From the NCBI GenBank assembly GCA_020860205.1, contig JAJBUU010000004.1:32001-96000 (forward strand): DNA of 64,000 nucleotides. The letters are read 5' to 3'. The stretch comes from Oscillospiraceae bacterium (GTDB lineage: Bacteria; Bacillota; Clostridia; Oscillospirales; Oscillospiraceae). A model generated the notes under the pieces. The model saw only the letters and a list, made by a program, of their open reading frames with translations, had not been told where the DNA came from and ran no database searches. This document shows positions 51,046 to 59,396 of this stretch, in pieces; positions within the stretch are counted from its first letter, which is position 1, and the number at the start of each line of letters is the position of its first letter. The position numbers and the translations under genes were made by a program.

Positions 51046-52302
51046 TCAACCATACATCCAGACGCAGGAGACCCCGTCGCCGCTGTCCATATAAGCCAGC
51101 ACGGGCGCGCCGCCGGTTTCCGCAGCAATCGCTGCGGCGTACTGCGCGGGCAGCACTGTTTCCGTTTCCGTCAAAAGCGTGTAGCGCCGCACCACAAGCT
51201 GCAGCCGCGTCACCGCGCCGCCGCTGAACGTCACGCTTCCCGCGTGTCCCTCCGCCATGCGTACAGGTATCCCGTTGATGCAGTAGTCGAGATAGACCGT
51301 ATACTCCTCGTCCACATCGTCCGACGCTTCGATCCCGGCAAACATCAAGTCCGCGTCGCCCGCAGAAACGCCGAGCGCATCCGTTGCGACGGTGCAGGCA
51401 TAATTTACAGCGGAGAGCAAATCGTCCGCGACGGGTTCACCGGCTTCCGCGCGGTACTGCACAACGCCGTCCGGCGCGACGCGCAGGGTCTTTTCGTTCT
51501 CCACGCAGACCAGCGTCCCGTCCGACTCAAAGTAAGACGCTGCAAGGTAGCTGTTCATCCCCACGGCGCCGAGCAGAGAAACGGCGTCCGCCGCTTCGTA
51601 GCCGGATGCGGCGCTGACGCGCTGGATTTCCGGCAGCGTTTCCAGAATCACCGTATAAGCCGACGTGCCGGAAACGGAGAGCCCGCGTTCAAACGCGAAA
51701 GCCGCCGCGCTGCCCTGCAGGAAATCCCCCATCCGCGCGGTCAGCGTTTCCGTCTGCGCCGCCGTGGTGCAGCGATAAAACACCTCGTTCCCGCTGCAAA
51801 GATAAAGGCATACCGCATCGCCGCCGTCGGCCTCCGTGCCGAGAAAGACCAGCATGGCGTCCAGTGCCGCCGCGCCCCCGCCGCCGGTGCCGAGCCATGC
51901 GGAGAGCACATCCAGCGGATAGGGGCAGCCCAAATCCAGAAAAACGCCGCCGCGCGCGATGGCCGCGCGGAAGCCGCGCTCCGTAATTTCTTCCGGCGTA
52001 CCGGAGGAACCCAGCGCCTCACCCAAAAACGCGGCAAAATGGCTGAACGCCTGCTCGGTATCGTCCCCGTTATAGGCGGATGCAGCGCGTCCGCCGTCCG
52101 CCGTGCAGACCATGACCGCGCGGGGATGCACGGTGAACAGGACATTCTCCGTGCGCGCACCGCCGGAATCGGGCGCGGCGGCGTGCGCCGGATTCTCGCC
52201 GCTCTGGAAAAAGTCGGTCTGCATGGTCAGAAGCACCGCAGAGCAGAGCAGCAGCACGATCAAACCGCGCCGGACGAGTGTGAAAACCTGCGCCTTATGC
52301 AT
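51046..52302 (-). CDS. yycH: YycH-like regulatory protein of the WalRK system
   Basis: 418 aa with an N-terminal signal anchor (LIVLLLCSAVLLTMQTDFF) and a large extracytoplasmic region; the second half (DEEYTVYLDYCINGIPV) shows the YycH-type fold feature. Position directly after the sensor kinase and before yycI supports the call; sequence divergence from B. subtilis YycH is large. The ATG at 52302 overlaps the walK stop by 8 bases, with GGAGG upstream. Confidence 0.72.
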   Translation of the reverse strand: MHKAQVFTLVRRGLIVLLLCSAVLLTMQTDFFQSGENPAHAAAPDSGGARTENVLFTVHPRAVMVCTADGGRAASAYNGDDTEQAFSHFAAFLGEALGSSGTPEEITERGFRAAIARGGVFLDLGCPYPLDVLSAWLGTGGGGAAALDAMLVFLGTEADGGDAVCLYLCSGNEVFYRCTTAAQTETLTARMGDFLQGSAAAFAFERGLSVSGTSAYTVILETLPEIQRVSAASGYEAADAVSLLGAVGMNSYLAASYFESDGTLVCVENEKTLRVAPDGVVQYRAEAGEPVADDLLSAVNYACTVATDALGVSAGDADLMFAGIEASDDVDEEYTVYLDYCINGIPVRMAEGHAGSVTFSGGAVTRLQLVVRRYTLLTETETVLPAQYAAAIAAETGGAPVLAYMDSGDGVSCVWMYG

Positions 52303-53743
52303 CCTGCGGCCCTCCGACCGGCAGGGTCATGGTGATGGTCGTTCCTTTTCCCTGCTGGCTTTTGAGCGTCAGCGTTCCGTTGTGCCGCTGGACGATTTCA
52401 TACGCGATGGAAAGACCGAGACCGGTGCCGCCGGACTCTCTGGAGCGCGCCTTGTCCACGCGGTAAAACCGCTCAAACACGCGATCCACATCTGCCTTTG
52501 GAATCCCGATGCCGTTATCGCGGACGGAACACCATACGGTGTCGTCCTTGCAGCCGGCAGTCATGCGGATGCGCCCGCCGTCGCGCGTATATTTGATGGC
52601 GTTGGATACCATGTTGATCAGCACCTGTTCAATGCGCGCGCGATCCCCCCAGACGGCAGGCAGCGCACAGCGAAATTCCAGCTGAAAGCTGTGGTGGTGT
52701 TTTTTCGCTTCCAGCATCTGCGCTTCATAAACGTCGCGGATGGATTTTTCAAAGGAAAATTCCTCATAGGAAAACGCGGTCTGTCCCGCATCGAAGTGGG
52801 AGAGCAGCAGCAGGTCCTGCACGATTTTTGCCATGCGGTCAGATTCCCCGACGATGACCTCCAAAAAGTGCTGCTCCGTTTCCGCATCCAGACTGCCGCC
52901 CGCGTCCGCCAGCGTTTCCGCGTAGCTGCGGATGCTGGTGACGGGGGTGCGCAGTTCGTGGGAAACATTGGCGACAAACTCACGGCGCACCTGCTCGGAG
53001 CTTTTCAAATCCTCGATGTTGCGTTCCAGCTGCCCGGCCATGTCGTTAAAGGTGCGGGTCAGCACGCCGATTTCGTCCTGCGCCGGGTTTTCCACCTTTT
53101 CGGAAAAATCCCCGGCTGCCACCTTCTTTGCCGCCTGTGTCAGCTCCTGAATCGGCGTGACCATCGTTTTCGCCAAAAGCAGGCTGAGGATGATGGAAAT
53201 GGCAAGGCCGATGCCGATGGCGTTGAGGATGATGCCGAACAGCTCCGCGTTCAGGCTTGTCATGGTGGATTTGCTGTCGATGATATAGATAATGTAGCTG
53301 CCGCTCTCGCCGCTGACCGGCAGCGCAACGTCCATATAACTGTCGCTGCTTCCGGCCTCGTATCCCTCGCTGCCGGAGAGCGCGGTCAGAATATTGCGCG
53401 TCACGGCGAGCTTTGGCCCCGCCTCCGCGTCCGAGCCGGTGAGGTAAGCGCCGGTCTTTCCATCCAATATATAATAGTTGCGGCTGTCCGAGTCGATGCC
53501 CAGCCGTCCCATATTGGCGCGCAGAATCTCCGCCATCAGCTCCGCAGCGTCCGCGCTGTCTGCGGCGGCGCGCAGATCCGTGGCGATGTCCGTGCGGGCG
53601 AATATCTCCTGCATCTGTGTGTAGAACGATTCCACATAGAAGTTCCGCACCCCCTGCATCAGGAACGCGCCGACCACCGTCATCAACGCGACAATCAGCA
53701 CCAGTATGATCGCAACCAGCTTTGTATAGATGCTCCTTGTCAT
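52295..53743 (-). CDS. walK: WalK-type sensor histidine kinase
   Basis: 482 aa: TM1 (about 9-31), an extracellular sensor domain of about 140 aa, TM2 (about 170-192), HAMP (about 193-245), HisKA with the phospho-His in FVANVSHELRTPVTS, and HATPase_c with NMVSNAIKY (N box), DNGIGIP (G1) and GGTGLGLSIAY (G2). Canonical WalK (about 610 aa) has a cytoplasmic PAS domain after HAMP; here HAMP runs straight into HisKA, so the PAS is missing. The ATG at 53743 has AAAGGCC upstream. Controls cell-wall metabolism in homologues. Confidence 0.87.
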   Translation of the reverse strand: MTRSIYTKLVAIILVLIVALMTVVGAFLMQGVRNFYVESFYTQMQEIFARTDIATDLRAAADSADAAELMAEILRANMGRLGIDSDSRNYYILDGKTGAYLTGSDAEAGPKLAVTRNILTALSGSEGYEAGSSDSYMDVALPVSGESGSYIIYIIDSKSTMTSLNAELFGIILNAIGIGLAISIILSLLLAKTMVTPIQELTQAAKKVAAGDFSEKVENPAQDEIGVLTRTFNDMAGQLERNIEDLKSSEQVRREFVANVSHELRTPVTSIRSYAETLADAGGSLDAETEQHFLEVIVGESDRMAKIVQDLLLLSHFDAGQTAFSYEEFSFEKSIRDVYEAQMLEAKKHHHSFQLEFRCALPAVWGDRARIEQVLINMVSNAIKYTRDGGRIRMTAGCKDDTVWCSVRDNGIGIPKADVDRVFERFYRVDKARSRESGGTGLGLSIAYEIVQRHNGTLTLKSQQGKGTTITMTLPVGGPQDA

Positions 53744-53831
53744 TCTGCGGCCTTTCTTTTTGGATGATGTGTCTGCTCCGCGGTCACGGTATTCCGCTGC
53801 GGTGTACACGGGGAGCGCGCAAAGCGCCGCG

Positions 53832-54539
53832 TCATTCCGCCAGATAGTATCCCACGCCGCGCTTGGTCATGACATACTCCGGCTCCGAAGGCGTGCGCTC
53901 CAGCTTTTCCCGCAGGCGGCGCACGGCCACATCCACGGCGCGCAGGTCGTCCCCACAGTAATCATACTGCCAGACCTGCTGCAGCAGCTCCTGCCGGGAG
54001 GTGATGCGTCCGGGACGCTCCGCAAGGTATTTCAGCAGCGCGTACTCCCGCCCGGTCAGCTCGATTTCCGTTCCGTCCCGGCTGACGCTGTGGCGTCCGG
54101 TGTCAATGGCCAGCGCCCGGATGCGGATGACCTCCGCGCCGCCCGTGCCCGTCTCCGGCGAAGCGGCCACGCCCCGGCGGATGTTCGCCTTGACGCGCGC
54201 CAGAAGCTCCCGCATGGAAAACGGCTTCGTGATATAGTCATCCGCGCCGGTTTCCAGTCCGAACACCTTGTCCGTTTCCTCCTCCCGTGCGGTCAGCATG
54301 ATGATCGGCACGTTGTCCCCGGCGTCGCGCAGCGCCTTGCAGACCTGAAACCCGTCCAGCTCCGGCAGCATGATGTCCAGCAGGATCAGGTCGGGATGTT
54401 CCTCCTGTGCTGCACGCAGACCGGACTTGCCGTCGTAAGCCTTCAGCGGCGCATAGCCCTCTTTTTTCAGATTGAATTCCAGAATATCGACGATGGTTTT
54501 CTCATCGTCCACGATCAGGACCTTTTTTTGCGTTGCCAT
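53832..54539 (-). CDS. walR: WalR-type response regulator (OmpR/PhoB family)
   Basis: 235 aa. A receiver domain with the acidic pair Asp11-Asp12, phospho-acceptor Asp55 (LILLDIMLPELDG) and TKPFS lysine is followed by an OmpR-type winged helix DNA-binding domain (ELTGREYALLKYLAERPG, DVAVRRLREKLE, TKRGVGYYL). SD GGAGAGGAG before the ATG, which abuts the NUDIX stop. Cognate partner of the following kinase gene. Confidence 0.92.
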   Translation of the reverse strand: MATQKKVLIVDDEKTIVDILEFNLKKEGYAPLKAYDGKSGLRAAQEEHPDLILLDIMLPELDGFQVCKALRDAGDNVPIIMLTAREEETDKVFGLETGADDYITKPFSMRELLARVKANIRRGVAASPETGTGGAEVIRIRALAIDTGRHSVSRDGTEIELTGREYALLKYLAERPGRITSRQELLQQVWQYDYCGDDLRAVDVAVRRLREKLERTPSEPEYVMTKRGVGYYLAE

Positions 54540-55097
54540 TCAATGCTCCTCTCCTGCGTCCGTCTGGTTCAGATAATATCGCGCTTTCAGCACCGCGGCG
54601 ACGGTCTTTGCGTCGCGCAGTTCGCCGGTCAGCGCCATGCGTTCCAGCTCGTGCAGCGGGAAGCGCTCCACATCGAGGAACTCCCCTTCGTCCAGATGCT
54701 GTGCGCCGCGCTGCAGCCCGGTGGCGAGATAGAGATAGAGCGTTTCCCGGCAATAGCCCGGCGAGGGGCAGAGCGCGCCCATCGGGATATAACGCGCCGC
54801 CGTGCAGCCGGTTTCCTCCGAAAGCTCGCGCATGGCGCATGAGAGCGGTTCCTCCCCGACCTCCAGCTTGCCCGCCGGAAGCTCCAGCAGGTGCGTCCCG
54901 TAAGCGTAGCGGTACTGCCGCACACAGTAGACGTTTCCATCCGCGTCTATGGGCAGCACCGCAACACCGCCGGGATGCTCCACAATTTCCCGCCGCGCTT
55001 CCCGTCCGTCCGGCAGACGGACGGTGTCCGTGTGTACATATATGATCCGTCCCCGGTAATGCTCCGTTCGGGACAGCATGGTTTCCGTATAATCCAT
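54540..55097 (-). CDS. NUDIX hydrolase, ADP-ribose pyrophosphatase type
   Basis: 185 aa with a complete Nudix box GKLEVGEEPLSCAMRELSEE-TGC (G-x5-E-x7-REUxEExGU). HPGGVAVLPIDADGNVYCVRQYRYA is typical of ADP-ribose pyrophosphatases (NudF-like). Cleaves nucleoside diphosphate derivatives in the cytoplasm. It is the first gene of the walRK operon; this link is not standard in Bacilli. Confidence 0.88.
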   Translation of the reverse strand: MDYTETMLSRTEHYRGRIIYVHTDTVRLPDGREARREIVEHPGGVAVLPIDADGNVYCVRQYRYAYGTHLLELPAGKLEVGEEPLSCAMRELSEETGCTAARYIPMGALCPSPGYCRETLYLYLATGLQRGAQHLDEGEFLDVERFPLHELERMALTGELRDAKTVAAVLKARYYLNQTDAGEEH

Positions 55098-55141
55098 AAG
55101 CCCACCTTCAAAACAAAATATGTGTTGTGAAATTCCTCCTT

Positions 55142-55170
55142 AGTATAACACAGCTTTTCCCGCTTTTCCA
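55142..55170 (-). promoter_or_regulatory. promoter of the NUDIX-walRK-yycHI operon
   Basis: On the minus strand TGGAAA (55170-55165), 17-base spacer, TATACT (55147-55142). It is divergent from a similar plus-strand promoter about 40 bases away. Confidence 0.55.
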
Positions 55171-55181
55171 TATCTTTTCTC

Positions 55182-55210
55182 TGGAAAGCGCCCGCCGGAA
55201 CCATTATAAT
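55182..55210 (+). promoter_or_regulatory. promoter upstream of the 79-aa ORF
   Basis: TGGAAA (55182-55187), 17-base spacer, TATAAT (55205-55210). It is the main support for the downstream small gene being real. Confidence 0.5.
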
Positions 55211-55241
55211 AAGGTGCATAAAGGAAAGAGAGGCAGAGCAT

Positions 55242-55481
55242 ATGAGCTTTATCATCATCCGTACATATCGAGGCGCGGCACTGACTTCCGGCGCGGCGCT
55301 GACCCTGGTCTGCTATGCGCTGCGCCGCCGGGGAGCGGAGCCGTGGGAGACGCTGCGCGTGGAGCAGTTTGCCGGAAGCGGCGGCGCGCTGTCCATCGCG
55401 CGGCCTGTCCGCATTGTGCGCGTCGCCCTTGCGGACTATGCGCTCCCGCCGCTCCGGCATCTGCGTGATGGTCAGCGCTGA
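55242..55481 (+). CDS. 79-aa hypothetical protein
   Basis: Starts MSFIIIRTYRGAALTSGAAL; basic, with no recognised domain. A promoter and a purine-rich AAAGGAAAGAG stretch 10-15 bases before the ATG support expression, but the amino acid composition (Arg/Ala/Leu-rich) is also what random high-GC DNA gives. It precedes smpB, which has its own -10 element. Confidence 0.4.
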   Translation: MSFIIIRTYRGAALTSGAALTLVCYALRRRGAEPWETLRVEQFAGSGGALSIARPVRIVRVALADYALPPLRHLRDGQR

Positions 55482-55545
55482 GGCGGACATTCGCGCGTTC
55501 TTTTCGCAAAGAGTTCACAGTTTGGACTTTTTTTTCGGGAAAAGC

Positions 55546-55556
55546 TGTGCTATAAT
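55546..55556 (+). promoter_or_regulatory. extended -10 promoter of smpB
   Basis: TGTGCTATAAT (an extended -10) lies about 47 bases before the smpB ATG; the -35 is poor (T-run), with TTGGAC 23 bases away. Confidence 0.5.
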
Positions 55557-55602
55557 GAGACTGTGAGTATGGAACTGTCGCAGCCGGAGGAGGTGCGGAA
55601 AG

Positions 55603-56064
55603 ATGCCAAAGGCGCAGGGGGTCAAGCAGGTTGCATCAAATCGAAAGGCGTTTCATGACTACTTCGTGTTGGAGCGTTATGAAGCCGGGATCGAGCTGAG
55701 CGGAACAGAGGTCAAGTCCATCCGGGCCGGTACACTGAACCTGAAGGACGCATTCTGCACCATAAAAAACGGGGAACTGTTTGTCCGCGGAATGCACATC
55801 AGCCCCTATGAAAAAGGCAACATATTCAACCGCGACCCGGATCGGACGCGGCGGCTTTTGATGCACAAAAGCGAGATACGCCGCTTAAATGCCCGCGTCA
55901 TGCAGGAGGGCATCGCGCTCATCCCGCTGTCGGTCTATTTCAAGGATAGCCGCGTTAAATTGGAGATTGGGCTTTGCAAGGGCAAGAAGCTCTATGACAA
56001 ACGGGAAACCGACGCCAAACGTCAGGCCGCGCGCGACATGGAACGTACATTGAAGAACTATTGA
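55603..56064 (+). CDS. smpB: SsrA-binding protein
   Basis: 153 aa beta-barrel RNA-binding protein that delivers tmRNA to stalled ribosomes: [36 protein letters not shown]-like region ([11 protein letters not shown]), LLMHKSEI and the positively charged C-terminal tail [20 protein letters not shown] that enters the mRNA channel. Its RNA partner ssrA is encoded about 670 bases downstream, with one cyclophilin gene between. Confidence 0.95.
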   Translation: MPKAQGVKQVASNRKAFHDYFVLERYEAGIELSGTEVKSIRAGTLNLKDAFCTIKNGELFVRGMHISPYEKGNIFNRDPDRTRRLLMHKSEIRRLNARVMQEGIALIPLSVYFKDSRVKLEIGLCKGKKLYDKRETDAKRQAARDMERTLKNY

Positions 56065-56088
56065 TCACCAAGGAGGCTATTGCAGTTT

Positions 56089-56604
56089 ATGAACCCGATC
56101 GTCACCATCGAAATGGAGCAGGGGGGCGTCATCAAGGCGGAGCTTTACCCCCAGACCGCTCCGAACACCGTCAACAATTTTATCTCACTTGTTCAAAAGG
56201 GCTTTTATGATGGCCTTGGATTCCACCGCGTCATCTCCGGCTTCATGATCCAGGGCGGAGATCCGGAGGGAACCGGCATGGGCGGCCCCGGATATTCCAT
56301 CAAGGGCGAGTTTACCGGAAACGGCTTTAAGAACGAGCTGAAGCATGATCGCGGCGTGCTGTCTATGGCGCGCACCATGATGCCGAACTCCGCCGGCAGC
56401 CAGTTTTTCATCATGCACGCACGTTCCCCGCACCTGGATAACCAGTACGCGGCGTTCGGCAAGGTGATCGAGGGCCTTGATGTGGTAGACGCCATCGCCG
56501 CCGTCCAGTGCGACTTTAACGACAAGCCGCTGGTGCCGCAGGTAATGAAAAAGGTCACGGTGGAAACCTTTGGCGAGGAATACCCGGAACCGGAAAAGGT
56601 ATAA
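56089..56604 (+). CDS. peptidyl-prolyl cis-trans isomerase, cyclophilin type
   Basis: 171 aa cytoplasmic cyclophilin: FHRVISGFMIQGGDPEGTGMG, SMARTMMPNSAGSQFFIM and FGKVIEGLDVVDAI carry the conserved Arg, Phe and Gln of the active site. Speeds proline isomerisation in folding proteins. No signal peptide. The track's TTG at 56080 is too close to the AGGAGG SD; the ATG at 56089 gives MNPIVTIEME. Confidence 0.92.
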   Translation: MNPIVTIEMEQGGVIKAELYPQTAPNTVNNFISLVQKGFYDGLGFHRVISGFMIQGGDPEGTGMGGPGYSIKGEFTGNGFKNELKHDRGVLSMARTMMPNSAGSQFFIMHARSPHLDNQYAAFGKVIEGLDVVDAIAAVQCDFNDKPLVPQVMKKVTVETFGEEYPEPEKV

Positions 56605-56731
56605 TGCACCGGGTATAAGCTATCAGGACATCTGTATTTTTCCAATTCAGTCTAAAATGATCCGGCGCTTCACCCATCCCGCCGCTGCAAAGAAAAGCGG
56701 CGGGACAGGTCGAAGGCGTCTCCTGTCACAT

Positions 56732-57078
56732 GGGGATGTACCGGTTTCGACGGGGGTGCGGAGGCTGGAGCAGCGGGTGGATGCGCCTACCATCCTGAAA
56801 ATGGGCAATTATAAATTAAAGAACGACTCTGAGCCTGTTCTTGCCGCTGCTTAATTAGCGGCCGTCTGTCCGGGGAGTACCACGGCCCCGGAACAGGCGT
56901 CGATCAGTGGTGAACGTGCGTGTGCTAAGCTTTGCGCACACCATGCATCATGAAGCTACCAACCCGGTCAGTGTGACAGCTCACGGTCCGGCGCGGGAAT
57001 TCAAATAACTGTCTGCACCCGGAGAAGCTCCTTCCAAAACGCTTTCGGACGGGGGTTCAACTCCCCCCATCTCCACCA
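56732..57078 (+). ncRNA. ssrA: transfer-messenger RNA (tmRNA)
   Basis: 347 nt. Begins GGGGATGTACCGGTTTCGAC and ends with a T-arm (CGGGGGTTCAACTCCCCC) and CATCTCC-A-CCA; the 5' GGGGATG pairs with CATCTCC. The tag reading frame after the resume region gives NYKLKNDSEPVLAAA then TAA (resume codon probably GGC, adding a Gly), ending in the hydrophobic AAA degron. Pseudoknot-like GC stems follow the tag. It rescues stalled ribosomes with SmpB. tmRNA 3' ends are frequent integration sites, and a mobile-looking region starts just beyond. Confidence 0.97.
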
Positions 57079-57202
57079 AAATTATCGCTGGTCGAACACC
57101 CGGGAGCACGGTTTTCGTGTTCCTCAACGGTATCGCACTGGTGTTTAGATTAGAAGAAGCAAAAAGGTCTTGAGCCTATTTGTTTCACCCCGTAAACAAG
57201 GA

Positions 57203-57231
57203 GAGGGCGGTATAAAAACCGCCCTCTTCTT
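57203..57231 (+). terminator. intrinsic terminator downstream of ssrA
   Basis: GAGGGCGGT (57203-57211) pairs with ACCGCCCTC (57218-57226), followed by TTCTT. A GAGCACG/CGTGTTC hairpin lies between the RNA and this terminator. Confidence 0.75.
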
Positions 57232-57240
57232 ACGCTTATC

Positions 57241-57355
57241 CAGAAGCTCCCAGAAGCTCCAGAAATGAGTTTTCTCTTTCGGGTAGGTAAATCTAAGCCC
57301 AAAGTCTTAAAACTCGATACGGGTCAAATCAGGCTTGTTCTGGCTCGCTCTGGAC
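57241..57355. repeat. structured direct repeat, copy 1 (with 60437-60553)
   Basis: About 115 bases sharing roughly 80% identity with copy 2, including AAATCTAAGCCCAAAGTC and AGGCTTGTTCTGGCTCG. GAGTTTT (57267-57273) pairs with AAAACTC (57309-57315), with an inner GGG/CCC stem; AAGCTCC is repeated at the outer end. It overlaps the last codons of the zinc-ribbon gene. Confidence 0.75.
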
Positions 57356-57640
57356 TTTCCACTCTAACGCCTGCCCACAGCAAGAGCAGTAAGGCGAGTA
57401 TATGCGGTAGCTCCCTATTGCCTGCTTACAGCGAGGACAGAGAATATAATAGCTTCCGTCAGGTCTGAAATAATATAAAGGCCTTTCGGGTACTTGCTTC
57501 TGCAGCGCCGCGTCTAAGAGTGCAATGTGTTTCTCGACCTCGGTCATATCGCATTTTTCCAAAAACCCGCCTTGCCCGAACGGGTATTCAAAACCGTTGC
57601 AAAACGCTGAGCGGATTTTCTGTGCTTCCTGTTTTGTCAT
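57329..57640 (-). CDS. small zinc-ribbon protein of unknown function
   Basis: 103 aa. The C-terminal half has a zinc ribbon: CPRCKQAIGSYRIYSPYCSCCG (CxxC ... CxxC). The N-terminal half MTKQEAQKIRSAFCNGFEYPFG is predicted helical. Such proteins are common in phage and conjugative-element operons. AGGAGG SD. Its last codons lie in the structured direct repeat, so its C-terminus (SEPEQA) may derive from the repeat. Confidence 0.7.
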   Translation of the reverse strand: MTKQEAQKIRSAFCNGFEYPFGQGGFLEKCDMTEVEKHIALLDAALQKQVPERPLYYFRPDGSYYILCPRCKQAIGSYRIYSPYCSCCGQALEWKVQSEPEQA

Positions 57641-57655
57641 TTTTCTGGCCTCCTG

Positions 57656-57997
57656 TTACGGTGTCGTGATATACACTACGATTGCCTTTGTCCATGGCAG
57701 GTTTTCATAATACGGCCTGCATTCGCTTTCCTTCTCAGGCAGCGCTTCCCATTCTTCTATAGACAAATAACGCTCCAATACGTCAAACACATCATCGTCA
57801 CTCTTAAACGCGATATAGTCGTTGATTACAATATACTCGTCAACCATTGCCTTGCCCCAGTTTCCAGCATAGTAGCCGTAATCATCGCCCATAATGTCGG
57901 CGTCAACCATAGGCACAATAGGCAGCTCGGGATTTTCCTGTACGAGCTTCAGCAGCGTCTGTATGTACTCCTGCTGGATTTCATTTTCTGTTCTCAT
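57656..57997 (-). CDS. 113-aa hypothetical protein
   Basis: Acidic soluble protein (MRTENEIQQEYIQTLLKLVQ..., with VDADIMGDDYGYYAGNWGKA). No recognised domain. Strong SD (GGAGGT) and ATGA overlap with the preceding gene make it a confident gene within the element's operon. Confidence 0.68.
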   Translation of the reverse strand: MRTENEIQQEYIQTLLKLVQENPELPIVPMVDADIMGDDYGYYAGNWGKAMVDEYIVINDYIAFKSDDDVFDVLERYLSIEEWEALPEKESECRPYYENLPWTKAIVVYITTP

Positions 57998-58386
57998 GAG
58001 TCAAAAACCTCCATAATTAAATCTATGGCTTCTCTAAGGTGCTGCATAATGCTATAAATGCCATAGGCACGACCTTGCGCATAGGCGTATTCCCAAATTT
58101 TTCTCGCTCCGTTCCTGCTGAGACTGTGCCCGACTTCATTCTGAATAGCTTTATAAATATCTTCATGAATAGCGTCCCGAACTTTATTTTTCTCGCGATT
58201 AAGACGTGCAACCTCTTCTTGATACGCTGTGTTGTTCTTAATAACCATATCTTTATTCCATTTCACAGATTTATTTTCATTAAAAATATAATTCTGTGAA
58301 ACTTTTTTAATACCGCAAGGAATGCATGACATGTTCTGCATGGTTTCATAATCGCCCTGAATTTCTTGCCAGTCTTTAATTGCCAT
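57994..58386 (-). CDS. 130-aa hypothetical protein
   Basis: A basic, mostly helical protein beginning MAIKDWQEIQGDYETMQNMS; the C-terminal half (IWEYAYAQGRAYGIYSIMQHLREAIDLI) is amphipathic helix. It resembles no family I can name. The track start at 58404 precedes the SD; AAGGAGGTG before the ATG at 58386 decides it. Coupled to the next gene by ATGA. Confidence 0.68.
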   Translation of the reverse strand: MAIKDWQEIQGDYETMQNMSCIPCGIKKVSQNYIFNENKSVKWNKDMVIKNNTAYQEEVARLNREKNKVRDAIHEDIYKAIQNEVGHSLSRNGARKIWEYAYAQGRAYGIYSIMQHLREAIDLIMEVFDS

Positions 58387-58427
58387 TAGACACCTCCTTA
58401 TCACTTTTTTTGTCTGGGCCCGTTCTC

Positions 58428-58844
58428 TTATGTGCTTGCGCCCTCGATAGGTCCGCCAGTGCTAAGTGAATCTATAACGCTTTGCAGCAAGTCAGTTTCT
58501 CCCAACTCCAACGCCTCGGTCAAGGCCACAAGTATTTCGTCCATTTCCGCAGCAGAGTATATGTAAACTCCGCCCTCATAATCGTCCGATACCTGAAAAG
58601 CCAAAAGCACAGGGTCCTCCAAGTTAATCCACTCAATCACGCCGTCGTCATTGAAGTACACTGTAGCGTCGGCCCAAAACTCATAATAACCGTTGTTATC
58701 GGTCTCAACGTTTACGACAACGCTCTCAGCGGCTATCTCGCCCGTAGGGACGACGGCCACGGCCTCGCCTTCGTTCTCGCCTGCGCAGCCCGCACACATT
58801 AAAGCAAGCGCCGCGCAAAGCATAAATGCCAAAATTTTCTTCAT
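58428..58844 (-). CDS. element-encoded lipoprotein
   Basis: 138 aa. Signal peptide MKKILAFMLCAALALMCAGC with a lipobox Cys, then a mature acidic domain with EFWADATVYFNDDGVIEWIN. Surface lipoproteins in phages or ICEs sometimes mediate superinfection or entry exclusion; that role is only a possibility here. SD AAGGAGG. Confidence 0.72.
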   Translation of the reverse strand: MKKILAFMLCAALALMCAGCAGENEGEAVAVVPTGEIAAESVVVNVETDNNGYYEFWADATVYFNDDGVIEWINLEDPVLLAFQVSDDYEGGVYIYSAAEMDEILVALTEALELGETDLLQSVIDSLSTGGPIEGAST

Positions 58845-58860
58845 ACAAAAAGTCCTCCTT

Positions 58861-59043
58861 TTATGTTTTCTCTGTCTGAGACATAGACTCGGCAGGGAAT
58901 TTTCTGATTAAGCTAATCATGCCGAAGATAAGCGTATCGGGATTGAACATTTTCTCGGGACTGTCTACAATATCACAGTACCTCAGCCCGCCTAAATACT
59001 TCAGTAACTCCCATTTATTGATATACTCGTTCGCTGGGTCCAT
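58861..59043 (-). CDS. 60-aa hypothetical protein
   Basis: MDPANEYINKWELLKYLGGL..., no recognised domain. AAAGGAGGG SD 6-8 bases before the ATG. Lies in the element's gene string. Confidence 0.6.
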   Translation of the reverse strand: MDPANEYINKWELLKYLGGLRYCDIVDSPEKMFNPDTLIFGMISLIRKFPAESMSQTEKT

Positions 59044-59054
59044 AAAGCCCTCCT

Positions 59055-59396
59055 TTAATCCTCTGAATTTACCTCGCCGCTCGCCATCAAGGTCAAAATG
59101 CCGTTCAGCTCGTTTTGTAAGTACCTGAGCGCGTCGTGAGCAAGCCCGTCAAGCTCCTTGCAAGTGAAGCGCTTGCAGTCATATGCCGACTTGAAATACC
59201 GCTGCACAGGGTACGCCCATTCATAATCGAAAAGAATACAACCTGTCAGCTCAAAACACTTTTCTGAGACGTCCTTAAACTCAACGGCGTTCGGAAAGTG
59301 CTCAAGCTTTTTGGTGCAGGTCGTATGCAAGCCTTTTACCAAAGAGCAAGCCTCGCGCACTTTGGAATAGCTGTAAGTAGCCTTTTCACATACCAT
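59055..59396 (-). CDS. 113-aa hypothetical protein
   Basis: Starts MVCEKATYSYSKVREACSLV and is cysteine-rich in the first two thirds (six Cys), helical at the end (LQNELNGILTLM). Start chosen at 59396 because of GGAGGTG and the TAATG overlap with the upstream stop; the track's start at 59432 is inside the neighbour. Confidence 0.66.
   Translation of the reverse strand: MVCEKATYSYSKVREACSLVKGLHTTCTKKLEHFPNAVEFKDVSEKCFELTGCILFDYEWAYPVQRYFKSAYDCKRFTCKELDGLAHDALRYLQNELNGILTLMASGEVNSED

Noticed and set aside
55315-55566. 83-aa plus-strand ORF overlapping the 79-aa ORF
   Set aside because: No SD, runs through the smpB promoter region.
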